Below are positions 9,070-17,804 of a stretch of DNA of 64,000 nucleotides, one piece after another. Origin of the DNA: Celerinatantimonas yamalensis (lineage in GTDB: Bacteria > Pseudomonadota > Gammaproteobacteria > Enterobacterales > Celerinatantimonadaceae); assembly GCF_046054155.1 (NCBI RefSeq), contig NZ_JBEQCT010000003.1:327051-391050 (forward strand), written 5' to 3'. A program made the position numbers and the translations under genes. The first letter of the stretch is position 1. Every line of letters starts with the position of its first letter. Below the pieces are notes generated by a model. It made no database searches and was not told the origin of the DNA. It saw only the letters and a program-made list of their open reading frames with translations.

Positions 9070-10278
9070 TTAGTTTGCTGTTTCAACCAAAGCGGTTGCA
9101 TCGCGTGCGATGACCAGTTCTTCATTGGTTGGAATCACGAACATTGGGCGACTATCCGCTGTTGAAATGGTCCCTGATGCGCCAAAACGTGCGTCTAAAT
9201 TGGCTTGTTCGTCAACGATGACACCTAATAAGCCTAAATGGCTGACAATGCGAGTTCGAACAGGGGCTGCGTTTTCACCGATACCACCAGTGAAGACAAT
9301 TGCATCTAATCGTCCAGCTAATGATGCCGCATAAGAAGCGATATACTTAGCAATGCGGTAGCAGAATACTTCTTTCGCTCGCAACGCTGCATCATCACCA
9401 GCAGATGCATGCTCTTCAACCCAGCGACAGTCACTGCTTGCTTCGGTTAACCCTAAAAGCCCAGATTCTTTGGTTAGCATATGATCGACTTCGTCCAGCG
9501 AATAGCCAAGACGATTCACTAAATGGAAGATAATAGCTGGATCGATGTCACCACTACGGGTACCCATCACAACACCTTCTAAAGGTGTTAATCCCATGCT
9601 GGTGTCGACACATTGGCCATCTTTAATTGCAGAGATGGAAGCCCCATTACCCAAGTGAGCTGTAATCAAGTTACATTCACTTAAATCTTTACCCAGCATT
9701 TTTGCCGCTTCATCTGCAACATAGCGATGGCTAGTGCCATGTGCGCCATAGCGACGAATACCATGATCACGATATAATTTGTAAGGCAGACCATAGAGGT
9801 ATGCTTTACGCGGCATGGTTTGATGGAATGCAGTGTCAAAAACAGTAACATGTTTGAGATTCGGGAAACTTTGCATCGCTGCACGAATACCAACTAGTGC
9901 AGGTGGGTTATGTAGCGGTGCAAAATCAGAACACTCTTCAAGCCCTTTTATGACATCATCATCGACAACAACCGATGCAGTGAATTTTTCACCGCCGCTG
10001 ACAATACGATGGCCGACAGCAATGATATGTTCATTGAGTTCGGGATTTTGAGCCAAAATATTGGTCACGATAAAATCGATTGCTTCTTGATGAGTGGCCT
10101 TAGCGGACAGTGGTGACTCGGCTTTTTCACCATTGGCTTTCCACTTAATACGGGCGTCATCAAGTGTCAGACATTCAGCTAAACCTGTGATTTTTTCATC
10201 ACCGGATTCAGGGTTAAGAATCGCAAATTTGAGGGATGAACTGCCGCAGTTCAATACCAGAACAAGCTTATCGCTCAT
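9070..10278 (-). CDS. ackA: Acetate kinase
   Basis: Catalyses acetyl phosphate + ADP to acetate + ATP. It is a 402-residue ASKHA-fold kinase with the N-terminal signature VLNCGSSSLKF, the catalytic region DTAFHQTMP and AHLGNGASI, GTRSGDIDP and FTGGIGENA. AGGA lies seven bases before ATG 10278. It is the first gene of ackA-pta, and the divergent neighbour is yfbV, the same order as in enteric bacteria. An FNR-like site in the shared upstream region suggests oxygen control. Confidence 0.98.
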   Translation of the reverse strand: MSDKLVLVLNCGSSSLKFAILNPESGDEKITGLAECLTLDDARIKWKANGEKAESPLSAKATHQEAIDFIVTNILAQNPELNEHIIAVGHRIVSGGEKFTASVVVDDDVIKGLEECSDFAPLHNPPALVGIRAAMQSFPNLKHVTVFDTAFHQTMPRKAYLYGLPYKLYRDHGIRRYGAHGTSHRYVADEAAKMLGKDLSECNLITAHLGNGASISAIKDGQCVDTSMGLTPLEGVVMGTRSGDIDPAIIFHLVNRLGYSLDEVDHMLTKESGLLGLTEASSDCRWVEEHASAGDDAALRAKEVFCYRIAKYIASYAASLAGRLDAIVFTGGIGENAAPVRTRIVSHLGLLGVIVDEQANLDARFGASGTISTADSRPMFVIPTNEELVIARDATALVETAN

Positions 10279-10538
10279 GGATCATTCCTGTAGATTGGTA
10301 CCAGAATAAATCAGTTGCCAAAGGATGCGTTTGGAGCAAGGCGCTGACAACTGCACTTTAAATGGATTAGAACAGTTTTTGCATCAGTATTAGTATCGAA
10401 TGCTATTTCGATCTACACTGAGTGAAGAGGCCAACTGATCTTAGGTTCGAAACGGAGTCTGATCATAGCGAATTTGTTGTAAAATAAACACAAAACATTC
10501 AGTAAAAATTAGATTATCCGTAATAAAGTGACGATTTA

Positions 10539-10552
10539 TTGGTCTAAATCAA
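10539..10552. promoter_or_regulatory. FNR-like box upstream of yfbV and ackA
   Basis: TTGGTCTAAATCAA differs from the FNR consensus TTGATnnnnATCAA at one base. It lies about 26 bp before the yfbV start and 260 bp from ackA. Its position is close to the yfbV gene, so repression of yfbV is as possible as control of ackA. Confidence 0.4.
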
Positions 10553-10577
10553 AAATAATGCGCTAGGAATGATGGTT

Positions 10578-11021
10578 ATGAGTGATTTTTCAACGACGAT
10601 TAAAGATGGTGTAAGCTACGCAAAGCTTTGGCCCACAGAGCCATCACTGGCGCCGCTGTTTGTCGAGCAGCGTCTTATCCAAACAATTCCTTGGCTGAAT
10701 AAAGTGATGCCCGCTCTGGCTGTGATCACGATTGTTTTACCTTACATTGGCCAGCAGACGAATTTATTGCCGCAATCTGCGGTGTTTGCTTTGCTGTTTT
10801 TAGCGGCGCCTTTTCATCTATATTATTGGCTAGGGCATCGAGCCAATACTATGTTGCCTCCTACTTTGGCGCATTGGTATCGAGAGCTCCATCATAAGCT
10901 TTCTGACGCGGGTGAGACAATGCAGCCCGTTGTGTCGCGGCCGCGTTATGTTGAGCTTGCTGATACGCTTAAAAAAGCATTTGCACGATTCGATAAAGGC
11001 TTTGTTATCTACGGTGATTGA
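10578..11021 (+). CDS. yfbV: UPF0208/DUF412 membrane protein YfbV
   Basis: A 147-residue protein with two transmembrane segments (about 45-65 and 70-90) and the family blocks YAKLWP, LAPLFVEQR and LADTLKKAF. YfbV in E. coli affects chromosome macrodomain organisation. The frame opens at 10569, but AGGA at 10565-10568 sits nine bases before ATG 10578 and only three or fewer before the other ATGs, so 10578 is the better start. It is divergent from ackA, the conserved context. Confidence 0.9.
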   Translation: MSDFSTTIKDGVSYAKLWPTEPSLAPLFVEQRLIQTIPWLNKVMPALAVITIVLPYIGQQTNLLPQSAVFALLFLAAPFHLYYWLGHRANTMLPPTLAHWYRELHHKLSDAGETMQPVVSRPRYVELADTLKKAFARFDKGFVIYGD

Positions 11022-11080
11022 AGGTCGTAGATTGCAAGAGAGCTATGTGCTTTAACCGATCTATTAGGTAAAAATAAAAC

Positions 11081-11413
11081 ATGGGTATTGAGTTTCTGTC
11101 GTATCAAGAAAGCGATAAAAACTATATCTGGGACACCTATGTCAAAGCAATGAGGCCGCACATTGAGAAAATGTGGGGTTGGGATGCTGCATGGCAAGAA
11201 AAGAACTTCGAACAAAGCTTAGTTGAGTACCATACATCAATACTAAAAATCCCAAGCGGTCGGGTTGGCCACCTCCAAGTAAAATACAATCCTGAGAACA
11301 TATATAATAGCATTGCACTTGATAAAGATAACGTCCTCGATTTACATCGTGGCCCGCAGATAGACAACTGCGCCATGATTGGCTTGTTTGACGCAATCAC
11401 CTTCGAAGTATAA
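11081..11413 (+). pseudogene. Probable truncated GNAT-family acetyltransferase
   Basis: 110 residues. The first ~65 look like the start of a GNAT protein (DTYVKAMRPHIEKMWGWD, then a GRVGHLQV block). In intact relatives a Q/RxxGxG/A acetyl-CoA motif should follow; here the sequence turns into an unrelated tail and stops. The protein would lack the cofactor site. It probably arose by a frameshift or deletion. It is isolated between yfbV and the convergent rlmA. It could instead be a small expressed protein of unknown role. Confidence 0.5.
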
Positions 11414-11431
11414 ACCTTGTGCTAAATATGA

Positions 11432-12241
11432 TTAATGGGCGTCCCGAGTATAGTGATGCAGTGTAAATTGCGCATCGACTGGGCTTTTATCCTCGATGAA
11501 CTGCTGACGCGTATCGCGGGTTAATTTCCAAGCAAATGGGGTCATATCCATGAGTTGTTCGCGGCTATTGGCATCTAATGTCATAGGATAACAGATAGTT
11601 TGTGATTGTTGATGGGTGAGCCCCGGTAATGTTTCCGGCACATCGACATGGGCGCGCAGTTCTGGGTAAATGTATTGACGTAATTGTTTTAGGTGCCAAG
11701 CTCCGGGGACAACGGTAATGAGAGCGGCGCCTGGGCGCAAGCAACGCATCACTTGTGAGTCATCTTGAGGGGCAAAAATTCGCGTGATGAGATCCAGCGA
11801 TTGGTCGGCAAAAGGTAAACGCTGATTACTCGCTACTACAAATCGGCACTCGGGATAGCGCTTGGCGGCTTGTTGTATTCCCCGTTTGGCAATATCTAGC
11901 CCCCATACTTGAGCGTCCAATTGACGCAACTGATCGGTGTAGAACCCCTCACCGCAGCCCATATCTAAGATCTGATGATAGGATTTGGCGGTAGCGGCCA
12001 TTTGAATTAGTGCATCGGCTAACGGTTGATAATAGCCCTGTTGTAAGAATAGCTGCCGAGCTTTAAGCATCGTGGCGTTATCACCGGGGTTCTTAGAGTG
12101 TTTAAATTGCACCGCCAGTAAGTTGACATAGCCTTCTTTAGCCTGATCAAAATGATGACGATGATTGCATTGCCACGCTTTACCGTTTTGGATGAGAGGG
12201 CCGTGGCATATCGGACAACTTAAAATACTAGGGGTGCTCAA
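11432..12241 (-). CDS. rlmA: 23S rRNA (guanine-N1)-methyltransferase RlmA
   Basis: Methylates N1 of G745 in 23S rRNA in E. coli. The 269-residue protein begins with a zinc-binding module (CPICH near residue 9, then CNHRHHFD) followed by AKEGYVNLL. The SAM-binding motif is ILDMGCGEGFYTDQL, and PGAWHL and MTPFAW are also conserved in RlmA. The start codon is TTG at 12241; no ATG fits the conserved N-terminus. It is downstream of pflA on the same strand, separated by a GC-rich hairpin. Confidence 0.93.
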   Translation of the reverse strand: MSTPSILSCPICHGPLIQNGKAWQCNHRHHFDQAKEGYVNLLAVQFKHSKNPGDNATMLKARQLFLQQGYYQPLADALIQMAATAKSYHQILDMGCGEGFYTDQLRQLDAQVWGLDIAKRGIQQAAKRYPECRFVVASNQRLPFADQSLDLITRIFAPQDDSQVMRCLRPGAALITVVPGAWHLKQLRQYIYPELRAHVDVPETLPGLTHQQSQTICYPMTLDANSREQLMDMTPFAWKLTRDTRQQFIEDKSPVDAQFTLHHYTRDAH

Positions 12242-12262
12242 AGCGAGTGCTCTCTACGACAT

Positions 12263-12280
12263 ACGGCCCCGAAGGGCCGT
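12263..12280. other. GC-rich hairpin between pflA and rlmA
   Basis: Perfect 7-bp stem ACGGCCC/GGGCCGT closed by a four-base CGAA/TTCG loop. No T-tract follows on the minus strand, so it may be a weak terminator or an mRNA-stabilising 3' hairpin for pflA. Confidence 0.5.
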
Positions 12281-12287
12281 CATAAAA

Positions 12288-13031
12288 TTAGAAAATAACT
12301 TTCGGGTGATATTCTAACAGAATTTTTTGCAGCCGTTCCATGGTTTCTTTAGGCGGCGCTTCAACACCTTCTAATGGGTAAGCTTCACCCATAGTAGTCC
12401 ATTTATGTTTGCCTAATTCATGATAAGGCAGCATTTCGATGCGCTCGATATTGCTCATCCCTTGGATGAATTCACCCAGTAATCGAGCGGAGCGATCGCT
12501 ATCGGTATAACCAGGGACAACCACATGACGGATCCAAGTTCGTTTACCGATCTTTTGGAGATACTTCGCAAAATCGAGTGTACGATGATTGCTCACACCC
12601 ACAAGCTGTTGGTGTACATCGTCATCGAGCTGCTTGAGATCAAGTAAAACTAAATCAGTGGCATCCATCAGTTCATCAATCACCGGTGTGTGTTTACGGA
12701 CATAACCGTTGGTGTCCAAACATGTATTGACACCATGTTCATGGCAAGCTCGAAATAGATCACGGATAAATTCAGGCTGCAAAATTGCTTCGCCACCTGA
12801 TGCGGTGATACCACCACCACTAGCATTCATATAACTTTTATAGGGAAGCAACTCATTGATTAACTCATCCACCGTGACTTCTTTGCCAGTGTGAATATCC
12901 CACGTGTCGCGGTTATGGCAAAATATGCAACGCATTAAACAGCCCTGCATGAATACAATAAAGCGGATCCCCGGCCCATCAACGGTACCGCAGGATTCAG
13001 TCGAGTGGATACGGCCCTTTAATTGCGCCAT
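12288..13031 (-). CDS. pflA: Pyruvate formate-lyase activating enzyme
   Basis: A radical SAM enzyme that installs the glycyl radical on PflB. The 247-residue protein starts MAQLKGRIHSTESCGTVDGP and carries the 4Fe-4S/SAM motif CLMRCIFCHN (CxxxCxxC). ASGGGITASGGEA is the glycine-rich SAM-contact block. The frame is open to 13088, but AGGAGG six bases before ATG 13031 fixes the start there. It follows pflB with a terminator-like hairpin between, so its expression is probably lower than that of pflB. Confidence 0.97.
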   Translation of the reverse strand: MAQLKGRIHSTESCGTVDGPGIRFIVFMQGCLMRCIFCHNRDTWDIHTGKEVTVDELINELLPYKSYMNASGGGITASGGEAILQPEFIRDLFRACHEHGVNTCLDTNGYVRKHTPVIDELMDATDLVLLDLKQLDDDVHQQLVGVSNHRTLDFAKYLQKIGKRTWIRHVVVPGYTDSDRSARLLGEFIQGMSNIERIEMLPYHELGKHKWTTMGEAYPLEGVEAPPKETMERLQKILLEYHPKVIF

Positions 13032-13046
13032 AACAAGCCTCCTATT

Positions 13047-13079
13047 AAAAAAGGCCTTGTCCATTGGGCAAGGCCTTTT
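13047..13079 (-). terminator. Terminator/attenuator between pflB and pflA
   Basis: On the minus strand AAGGCCTTG (complement of 13069-13077) pairs with CAAGGCCTT (complement of 13051-13059) and a run of T follows. It lies between the pflB stop and the pflA ribosome site, so most pflB transcripts should end here with partial readthrough into pflA. Confidence 0.85.
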
Positions 13080-13120
13080 GCTTCTCAATTACTCTTTATT
13101 TTATCAGGTTACTCGAACAA

Positions 13121-15406
13121 TTACATGTGGTCTGTAAAAGTACGAGTGACAACGTCTTGCTGCTGTTCACGAGTCAGTGAGTTAAAGCGAACGGCATAGC
13201 CTGATACACGGATAGTCAACTGAGGATATTTTTCAGGATTTTCCATTGCATCTAACAGCATTTCACGGTTCATCACGTTCACATTCAGATGTTGACCACC
13301 TTCTACAGCGTTTTCGTGATGGAAGTAACCGTCCATCAGGCCCGCTAAGTTGCTACGACGAGAATCATCTTCTTTACCTAACGCATTTGGAACGATAGAG
13401 AAAGTATAAGAGATACCATCTTGTGCACTTGAGAATGGGAGTTTACCAACAGAAGTCAATGAAGCGACTGCGCCTTTTTCATCACGGCCATGCATTGGGT
13501 TGGCACCAGGAGCAAATGGAGCACCTGCGCGGCGACCGTCTGGAGTAGTCCCAGTTTTTTTACCATAAACAACGTTTGAAGTAATGGTCAAAATTGACTG
13601 AGTTGGTGTTGAGCCGCGATAAGTGCTTAATGAACGAATTTTGTTCATGAAGCGTTCAACTAAATCACAAGCGATCGAATCAACGCGGTCATCGTTGTTG
13701 CCAAATTTAGGATACTCACCTTCGATTTCAAAATCGACAGCTAGACCATCTTCATCACGAATTGGTTTAACTTTGGCATATTTAATTGCAGACAAAGAGT
13801 CCGCTGCAACTGATAAACCAGCGATACCACATGCCATTGTGCGATAAACATCACGGTCATGCAGTGCAAGCAGTGATGCTTCATAGCTATATTTGTCATG
13901 CATATAGTGGATACAGTTCAAAGCGGTGACATATTGCATGGCCAACCAATCCATGAAGCCGTCCATTTTGCTGAATACTTCTTCATAATCTAAGTATTCG
14001 CCAGTGATTTTGTCCATTTTTGGACCGACTTGGATTTTTTTCTTCTCATCAACACCACCATTGATGGTATACAACAAGGTTTTAGCCAAGTTAGCACGGG
14101 CACCAAAGAACTGCATCTGTTTACCAATAACCATTGGTGATACACAACAAGCAATGGCATAGTCATCGCTGTCGAAATCAGGACGCATTAAATCATCGTT
14201 TTCATATTGGATAGATGATGTGTCAATGGATACTTTGGCACAGAATTTTTTCCAAGCAACTGGCAGGTGTTCTGACCACAAGATAGTCATGTTTGGCTCT
14301 GGAGAAGGGCCCATGGTGTACAATGTGTTCAAGAAACGGAATGAAGTGCGAGTTACTAATGTCCGGCCATCTAAGCCCATACCACCGAGTGATTCAGTTG
14401 CCCAGATTGGGTCACCTGAGAACAATTCATCATATTCAGGAGTACGTAAGAAGCGAACCATACGTAGTTTCATAACCAAGTGGTCAATCAGCTCTTGAGC
14501 TTCTTCTTCGTTCAGTTTACCTGCAGCGATATCACGTTCGATATAGATATCTAAGAAGGTCGCGTTACGACCAAATGACATGGCAGCACCGTTTTGAGAT
14601 TTCACAGCAGCTAGATAGCCAAAGTAGGTCCATTGAACCGCTTCCTGAGCAGTTTCTGCTGGACGTGCAATGTCACAACCATATTTAGCGGCCATTTCTT
14701 TGATTTGTTTCAGCGCACGGTGTTCATCAGAGATTTCTTCACGACGACGAATTACTTCTTCCATATTTTCGCCAGTTGCAGTGGCGTGATACAGTTTTTC
14801 TTCCAGAGACTTATGTTGTGAGACTTTATCTTTCATCAAGTAGTCGATACCGTACAGAGCGATACGACGATAGTCACCGATGATACGACCACGGCCATAA
14901 GCGTCTGGCAGACCAGTTAAGATACCGGCTTTACGACAAGCGAGGATAGAACTGGTATAAACGTCAAATACGCCTTGGTTATGAGTTTTACGATACTCGG
15001 TGAAGATTTTTTCGATTTCAGGGTTTAATTCACGATTGTATGCTTGGCATGATGTTTCGATCATGCGGATACCGCCGTTAGGAATCAATGCGCGTTTTAG
15101 TGGCTTATCAGTTTGCAGACCAACGATTTTTTCTAAATCTTGGTTGATATAACCAGCATCATGAGAAGTGATTGTTGAAGCAACATCAGTATCAAAATCA
15201 ACAGGAGCGTGAGTGCTGTTTTCCTGTTTGATCCCTTCCATTACTTTTTCCCACAGTGCTTTTGTTGCAGCTGTAGCTTCTGCTAAGAAACTCTCATCGC
15301 CTTCATACGGTGCGTAGTTTTTTTGAATGAAGTCACGAACGTTGACACTTTTTTGCCAATCACCCGCAGCAAAACCTTTCCAGGCCTGAGTGTTTTGTTC
15401 TGCCAT
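13121..15406 (-). CDS. pflB: Formate C-acetyltransferase (pyruvate formate-lyase)
   Basis: Cleaves pyruvate with CoA to acetyl-CoA and formate under anaerobic conditions. At 761 residues it matches the family length. The adjacent active-site cysteines lie in AIACCVSPM (Cys420-Cys421) and the radical glycine in RVSGYAV (Gly736). The ribosome site AAGGTAGG precedes the ATG. The activating enzyme lies downstream. A perfect FNR box is about 225 bp upstream. No focA gene precedes it here, unlike the enteric focA-pflB operon. Confidence 0.98.
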   Translation of the reverse strand: MAEQNTQAWKGFAAGDWQKSVNVRDFIQKNYAPYEGDESFLAEATAATKALWEKVMEGIKQENSTHAPVDFDTDVASTITSHDAGYINQDLEKIVGLQTDKPLKRALIPNGGIRMIETSCQAYNRELNPEIEKIFTEYRKTHNQGVFDVYTSSILACRKAGILTGLPDAYGRGRIIGDYRRIALYGIDYLMKDKVSQHKSLEEKLYHATATGENMEEVIRRREEISDEHRALKQIKEMAAKYGCDIARPAETAQEAVQWTYFGYLAAVKSQNGAAMSFGRNATFLDIYIERDIAAGKLNEEEAQELIDHLVMKLRMVRFLRTPEYDELFSGDPIWATESLGGMGLDGRTLVTRTSFRFLNTLYTMGPSPEPNMTILWSEHLPVAWKKFCAKVSIDTSSIQYENDDLMRPDFDSDDYAIACCVSPMVIGKQMQFFGARANLAKTLLYTINGGVDEKKKIQVGPKMDKITGEYLDYEEVFSKMDGFMDWLAMQYVTALNCIHYMHDKYSYEASLLALHDRDVYRTMACGIAGLSVAADSLSAIKYAKVKPIRDEDGLAVDFEIEGEYPKFGNNDDRVDSIACDLVERFMNKIRSLSTYRGSTPTQSILTITSNVVYGKKTGTTPDGRRAGAPFAPGANPMHGRDEKGAVASLTSVGKLPFSSAQDGISYTFSIVPNALGKEDDSRRSNLAGLMDGYFHHENAVEGGQHLNVNVMNREMLLDAMENPEKYPQLTIRVSGYAVRFNSLTREQQQDVVTRTFTDHM

Positions 15407-16084
15407 GTTATACCTACCTTTAACTATTCAGTAGAAAAGAAATTGATTTGCTTTTGTTCAACCCTGCTGCTTGGTTTACCTTGCTGCTGACTTGAACCAC
15501 TAAAACCAATGTCCGATTAAGCGGACTAAACTAGCATTTTATCAGTTTGTTAACTCGCTGACTAAAAGCCCTTGTTAATCTGCTATCTTAAAGTATGCGG
15601 TGATTGTACAAAGCTACCGGACATGTGAACTTGATCACGATCAACCGTCACTCGCTATTATGTAAACTTACAACATAAAGTCTGTTGCAGTGGTTAAATG
15701 TTATCGTGAGATCGCGTTGAATTGTTGGCGAAATTCTGTATTTTTGCGTAAATTATGTACAACTTCAGTAAGATGGGAATCTACGTTATATATATACAAA
15801 GATGCAAACTTGTGGAGGGTTATAATTGCTGCCATCGGCGATGTTTATCATGTCAGAATAGTCGCTCGTGTGAGTGGCATAGAATAGTGAACAAGCAACC
15901 TTGTGTTTCCATGGATTAGCTCGCAAGGCGCTTGTTTGGTGGCCCTGGGGTCGCGCTGATGCATGGCGAGTTACTTTAGCAGCTGCTAAGGTGGGGAAGC
16001 ATTTGTGTTTTAGACAACACAATGGTAACTTCGCCACCTTGCTACAACTGCATATTCAGCTAAGTTATATAGGTAGTTATTCAA
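15407..16084. other. Long intergenic region upstream of pflB
   Basis: The pflB-proximal part (to ~15680) is a regulatory region with an FNR box. The part from 15890 to 16050 is less AT-rich and reads in short open frames on both strands, but none has family features or a ribosome site. I recognise no RNA element there. The stretch leads straight into the orphan ABC ATPase and could be its leader. Confidence 0.4.
15631..15644. promoter_or_regulatory. FNR binding site upstream of pflB
   Basis: TTGATCACGATCAA is a perfect match to the FNR consensus TTGATnnnnATCAA. It lies 225 bp before pflB. Anaerobic activation of pfl by FNR is known in enteric bacteria; a role here is inferred from position and sequence. 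Confidence 0.8.
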
Positions 16085-16855
16085 ATGAATGATCTTCCCG
16101 CTTTAGAAGTGACAGGGATCCACAAAACATTTGGTCAAACCGAGGTTCTCAAAGGAATCGATTTAACGGCTCACAAAGGGGATGTGATTTCGATTATTGG
16201 TTCATCTGGCTCAGGTAAAAGCACTTTTTTAAGATGCATCAATTTATTAGAAATCCCAACGCAGGGTGAGATATCAGTTCATGGCGAGGTGTTATTATTT
16301 AAGCATAATCGCTCAGGCGCGCGCGTTCCTGCGGATAAAAAACAAGTACAACGGGTGCGCTCGAAACTAGCGATGGTGTTTCAAAGCTTTAATCTATGGT
16401 CGCACTTATCGGTACTTGATAACATTACTCAGGCCCCGATCCATGTCCTCAATGTTCCGCGTAAGGAAGCTGAAGAGAAAGCTGAAGCATTGTTGCATAA
16501 GGTTGGGCTTTATGACCGTCGTCATTATTATCCCGCTCATATGTCAGGCGGTCAGCAGCAACGCGCCGCGATCGCTCGGGCGTTAGCGGTCGAGCCGGAA
16601 GTGATGTTATTTGATGAGCCCACTTCTGCGCTTGATCCTGAATTGGTGGGTGATGTGTTAAAAGTGATGCGTGCACTCGCTGAAGAAGGGCGCACCATGG
16701 CAGTGGTCACTCATGAAATGAGTTTTGCTCGAGATGTGTCTTCACACGTGATGTTTTTACATCAGGGCGTTGTTGAGGAGCAGGGTAACCCAACGAAAGT
16801 ATTTGATCATCCTGACTCAGAGCGAATGAAGCAGTTTTTAGCGCCTAAATATTAA
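16085..16855 (+). CDS. Polar amino-acid ABC transporter ATPase (HisP/AotP type), orphan
   Basis: A 256-residue ABC ATPase with Walker A GSSGSGKS, Q-loop VFQSFNLWSH, signature MSGGQQQR, Walker B VMLFDEPTSALDP and the switch histidine in VTHEM. The NLWSH and long HNRSGARVPADKKQVQRVRS insert match HisP/AotP, which energise lysine/arginine/histidine uptake. The usual binding protein and two permeases are absent on both sides; a hairpin terminator follows directly. It must serve permeases encoded elsewhere or be a remnant of a broken operon; the reading frame itself is intact. Confidence 0.92.
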   Translation: MNDLPALEVTGIHKTFGQTEVLKGIDLTAHKGDVISIIGSSGSGKSTFLRCINLLEIPTQGEISVHGEVLLFKHNRSGARVPADKKQVQRVRSKLAMVFQSFNLWSHLSVLDNITQAPIHVLNVPRKEAEEKAEALLHKVGLYDRRHYYPAHMSGGQQQRAAIARALAVEPEVMLFDEPTSALDPELVGDVLKVMRALAEEGRTMAVVTHEMSFARDVSSHVMFLHQGVVEEQGNPTKVFDHPDSERMKQFLAPKY

Positions 16856-16879
16856 TCTTTCCGGTAACTCCAGATAGGT

Positions 16880-16904
16880 GCGCCACTGCGTTGGCGCTTT
16901 GTTT
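16880..16904 (+). terminator. Terminator after ABC ATPase
   Basis: Stem GCGCCA/TGGCGC (16880-16885 and 16892-16897) with a six-base loop, followed by TTTGTTT. It lies 25 bp after the ATPase stop. Confidence 0.65.
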
Positions 16905-16958
16905 ATTCTCAGCTGTCAGTGCGTGACATAGCCGTGAGGTGTTCTGAATAGCTAATTA

Positions 16959-17567
16959 TTATTGAAATGCTGGTCTTTGTTTGAGCTGGTTATGCCAGTT
17001 CAACAGATTGGGCCAGCGTTGATCAATTTCAACATCAAGCAGTTTCGCTACTTTTAACATAATAAACGCACTGATATCGGCAATGCTAAATTGATTTCCT
17101 GCAATATAATCAAAGTTACTGAGTTGCTGCTCTAGTTTGGGTAGGATATATTGAAACCGTAGCAATGCTTCATGGCCCCATGCATCAATACAATTTTCTC
17201 GTTGTTGATAGATTTTTTTCAAATGACGAAATGCTTGCGAAATCAGTTGAATCCCTTCTAGTTCAATGACTCGATTCCACATCTCAATTTTGCCAATGGT
17301 TTCTGGCGACTCCCCGAATAAATGTTGCGGGCAAGGATACAATGCATCTAAATATCGACAGATAGCAATTGACTCACACAAGCACTCTCCTGAATCCAAT
17401 GTTAACACCGGGACTTTGCCATTGAGGCTGATGCGTTTAAATTCATCTTTAAGGTTATCGCCTGCTCTTACGTTTATTTCAATGCGAGGAATGGTTAAAT
17501 CGTTTTCTTTAAGGAATATATCGACTCGTTGGCAATTGGGCGTTGCCGCCGTTTGATAGAGTTTCAT
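16959..17567 (-). CDS. Glutathione S-transferase family protein
   Basis: A 202-residue two-domain GST. The N-terminal thioredoxin-like half has NGKVPVLTLDSGECLCESIAI, the cis-proline and Glu-Ser glutathione-binding motif (~45-66). The C-terminal helical half has FSIADISAFIML, the GST N-capping box. AGGAG upstream of ATG 17567 sets the start; the frame extends to 17591 without a site. Substrate unknown. It stands alone, convergent with the ABC ATPase. Confidence 0.9.
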   Translation of the reverse strand: MKLYQTAATPNCQRVDIFLKENDLTIPRIEINVRAGDNLKDEFKRISLNGKVPVLTLDSGECLCESIAICRYLDALYPCPQHLFGESPETIGKIEMWNRVIELEGIQLISQAFRHLKKIYQQRENCIDAWGHEALLRFQYILPKLEQQLSNFDYIAGNQFSIADISAFIMLKVAKLLDVEIDQRWPNLLNWHNQLKQRPAFQ

Positions 17568-17804
17568 TGTGTCTCCTTGTGGCTCTGCCACACGTTCATT
17601 GATGTGACTATCATGGTAACTTATGGTTGTTTGAGTTAAACCTGAAAATCACTGTCTTTGACAATACCATAGTATTAGCTAATAGTTTGAGCTAGATGTA
17701 TAACAATGACGCCAATAGAGCGATAGTCTTTGAGTTTAAGAGCATCTTCTCGGTAGATTTAAGACGAATAGGGTGTGAATGATTTGCCCCAATAAGGAGA
17801 ATTA

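Noticed and set aside
15786..16092. Overlapping open frames of 63 and 83 codons on the two strands
   Set aside because: No ribosome site, no protein-family features and low-complexity composition; treated as non-coding.
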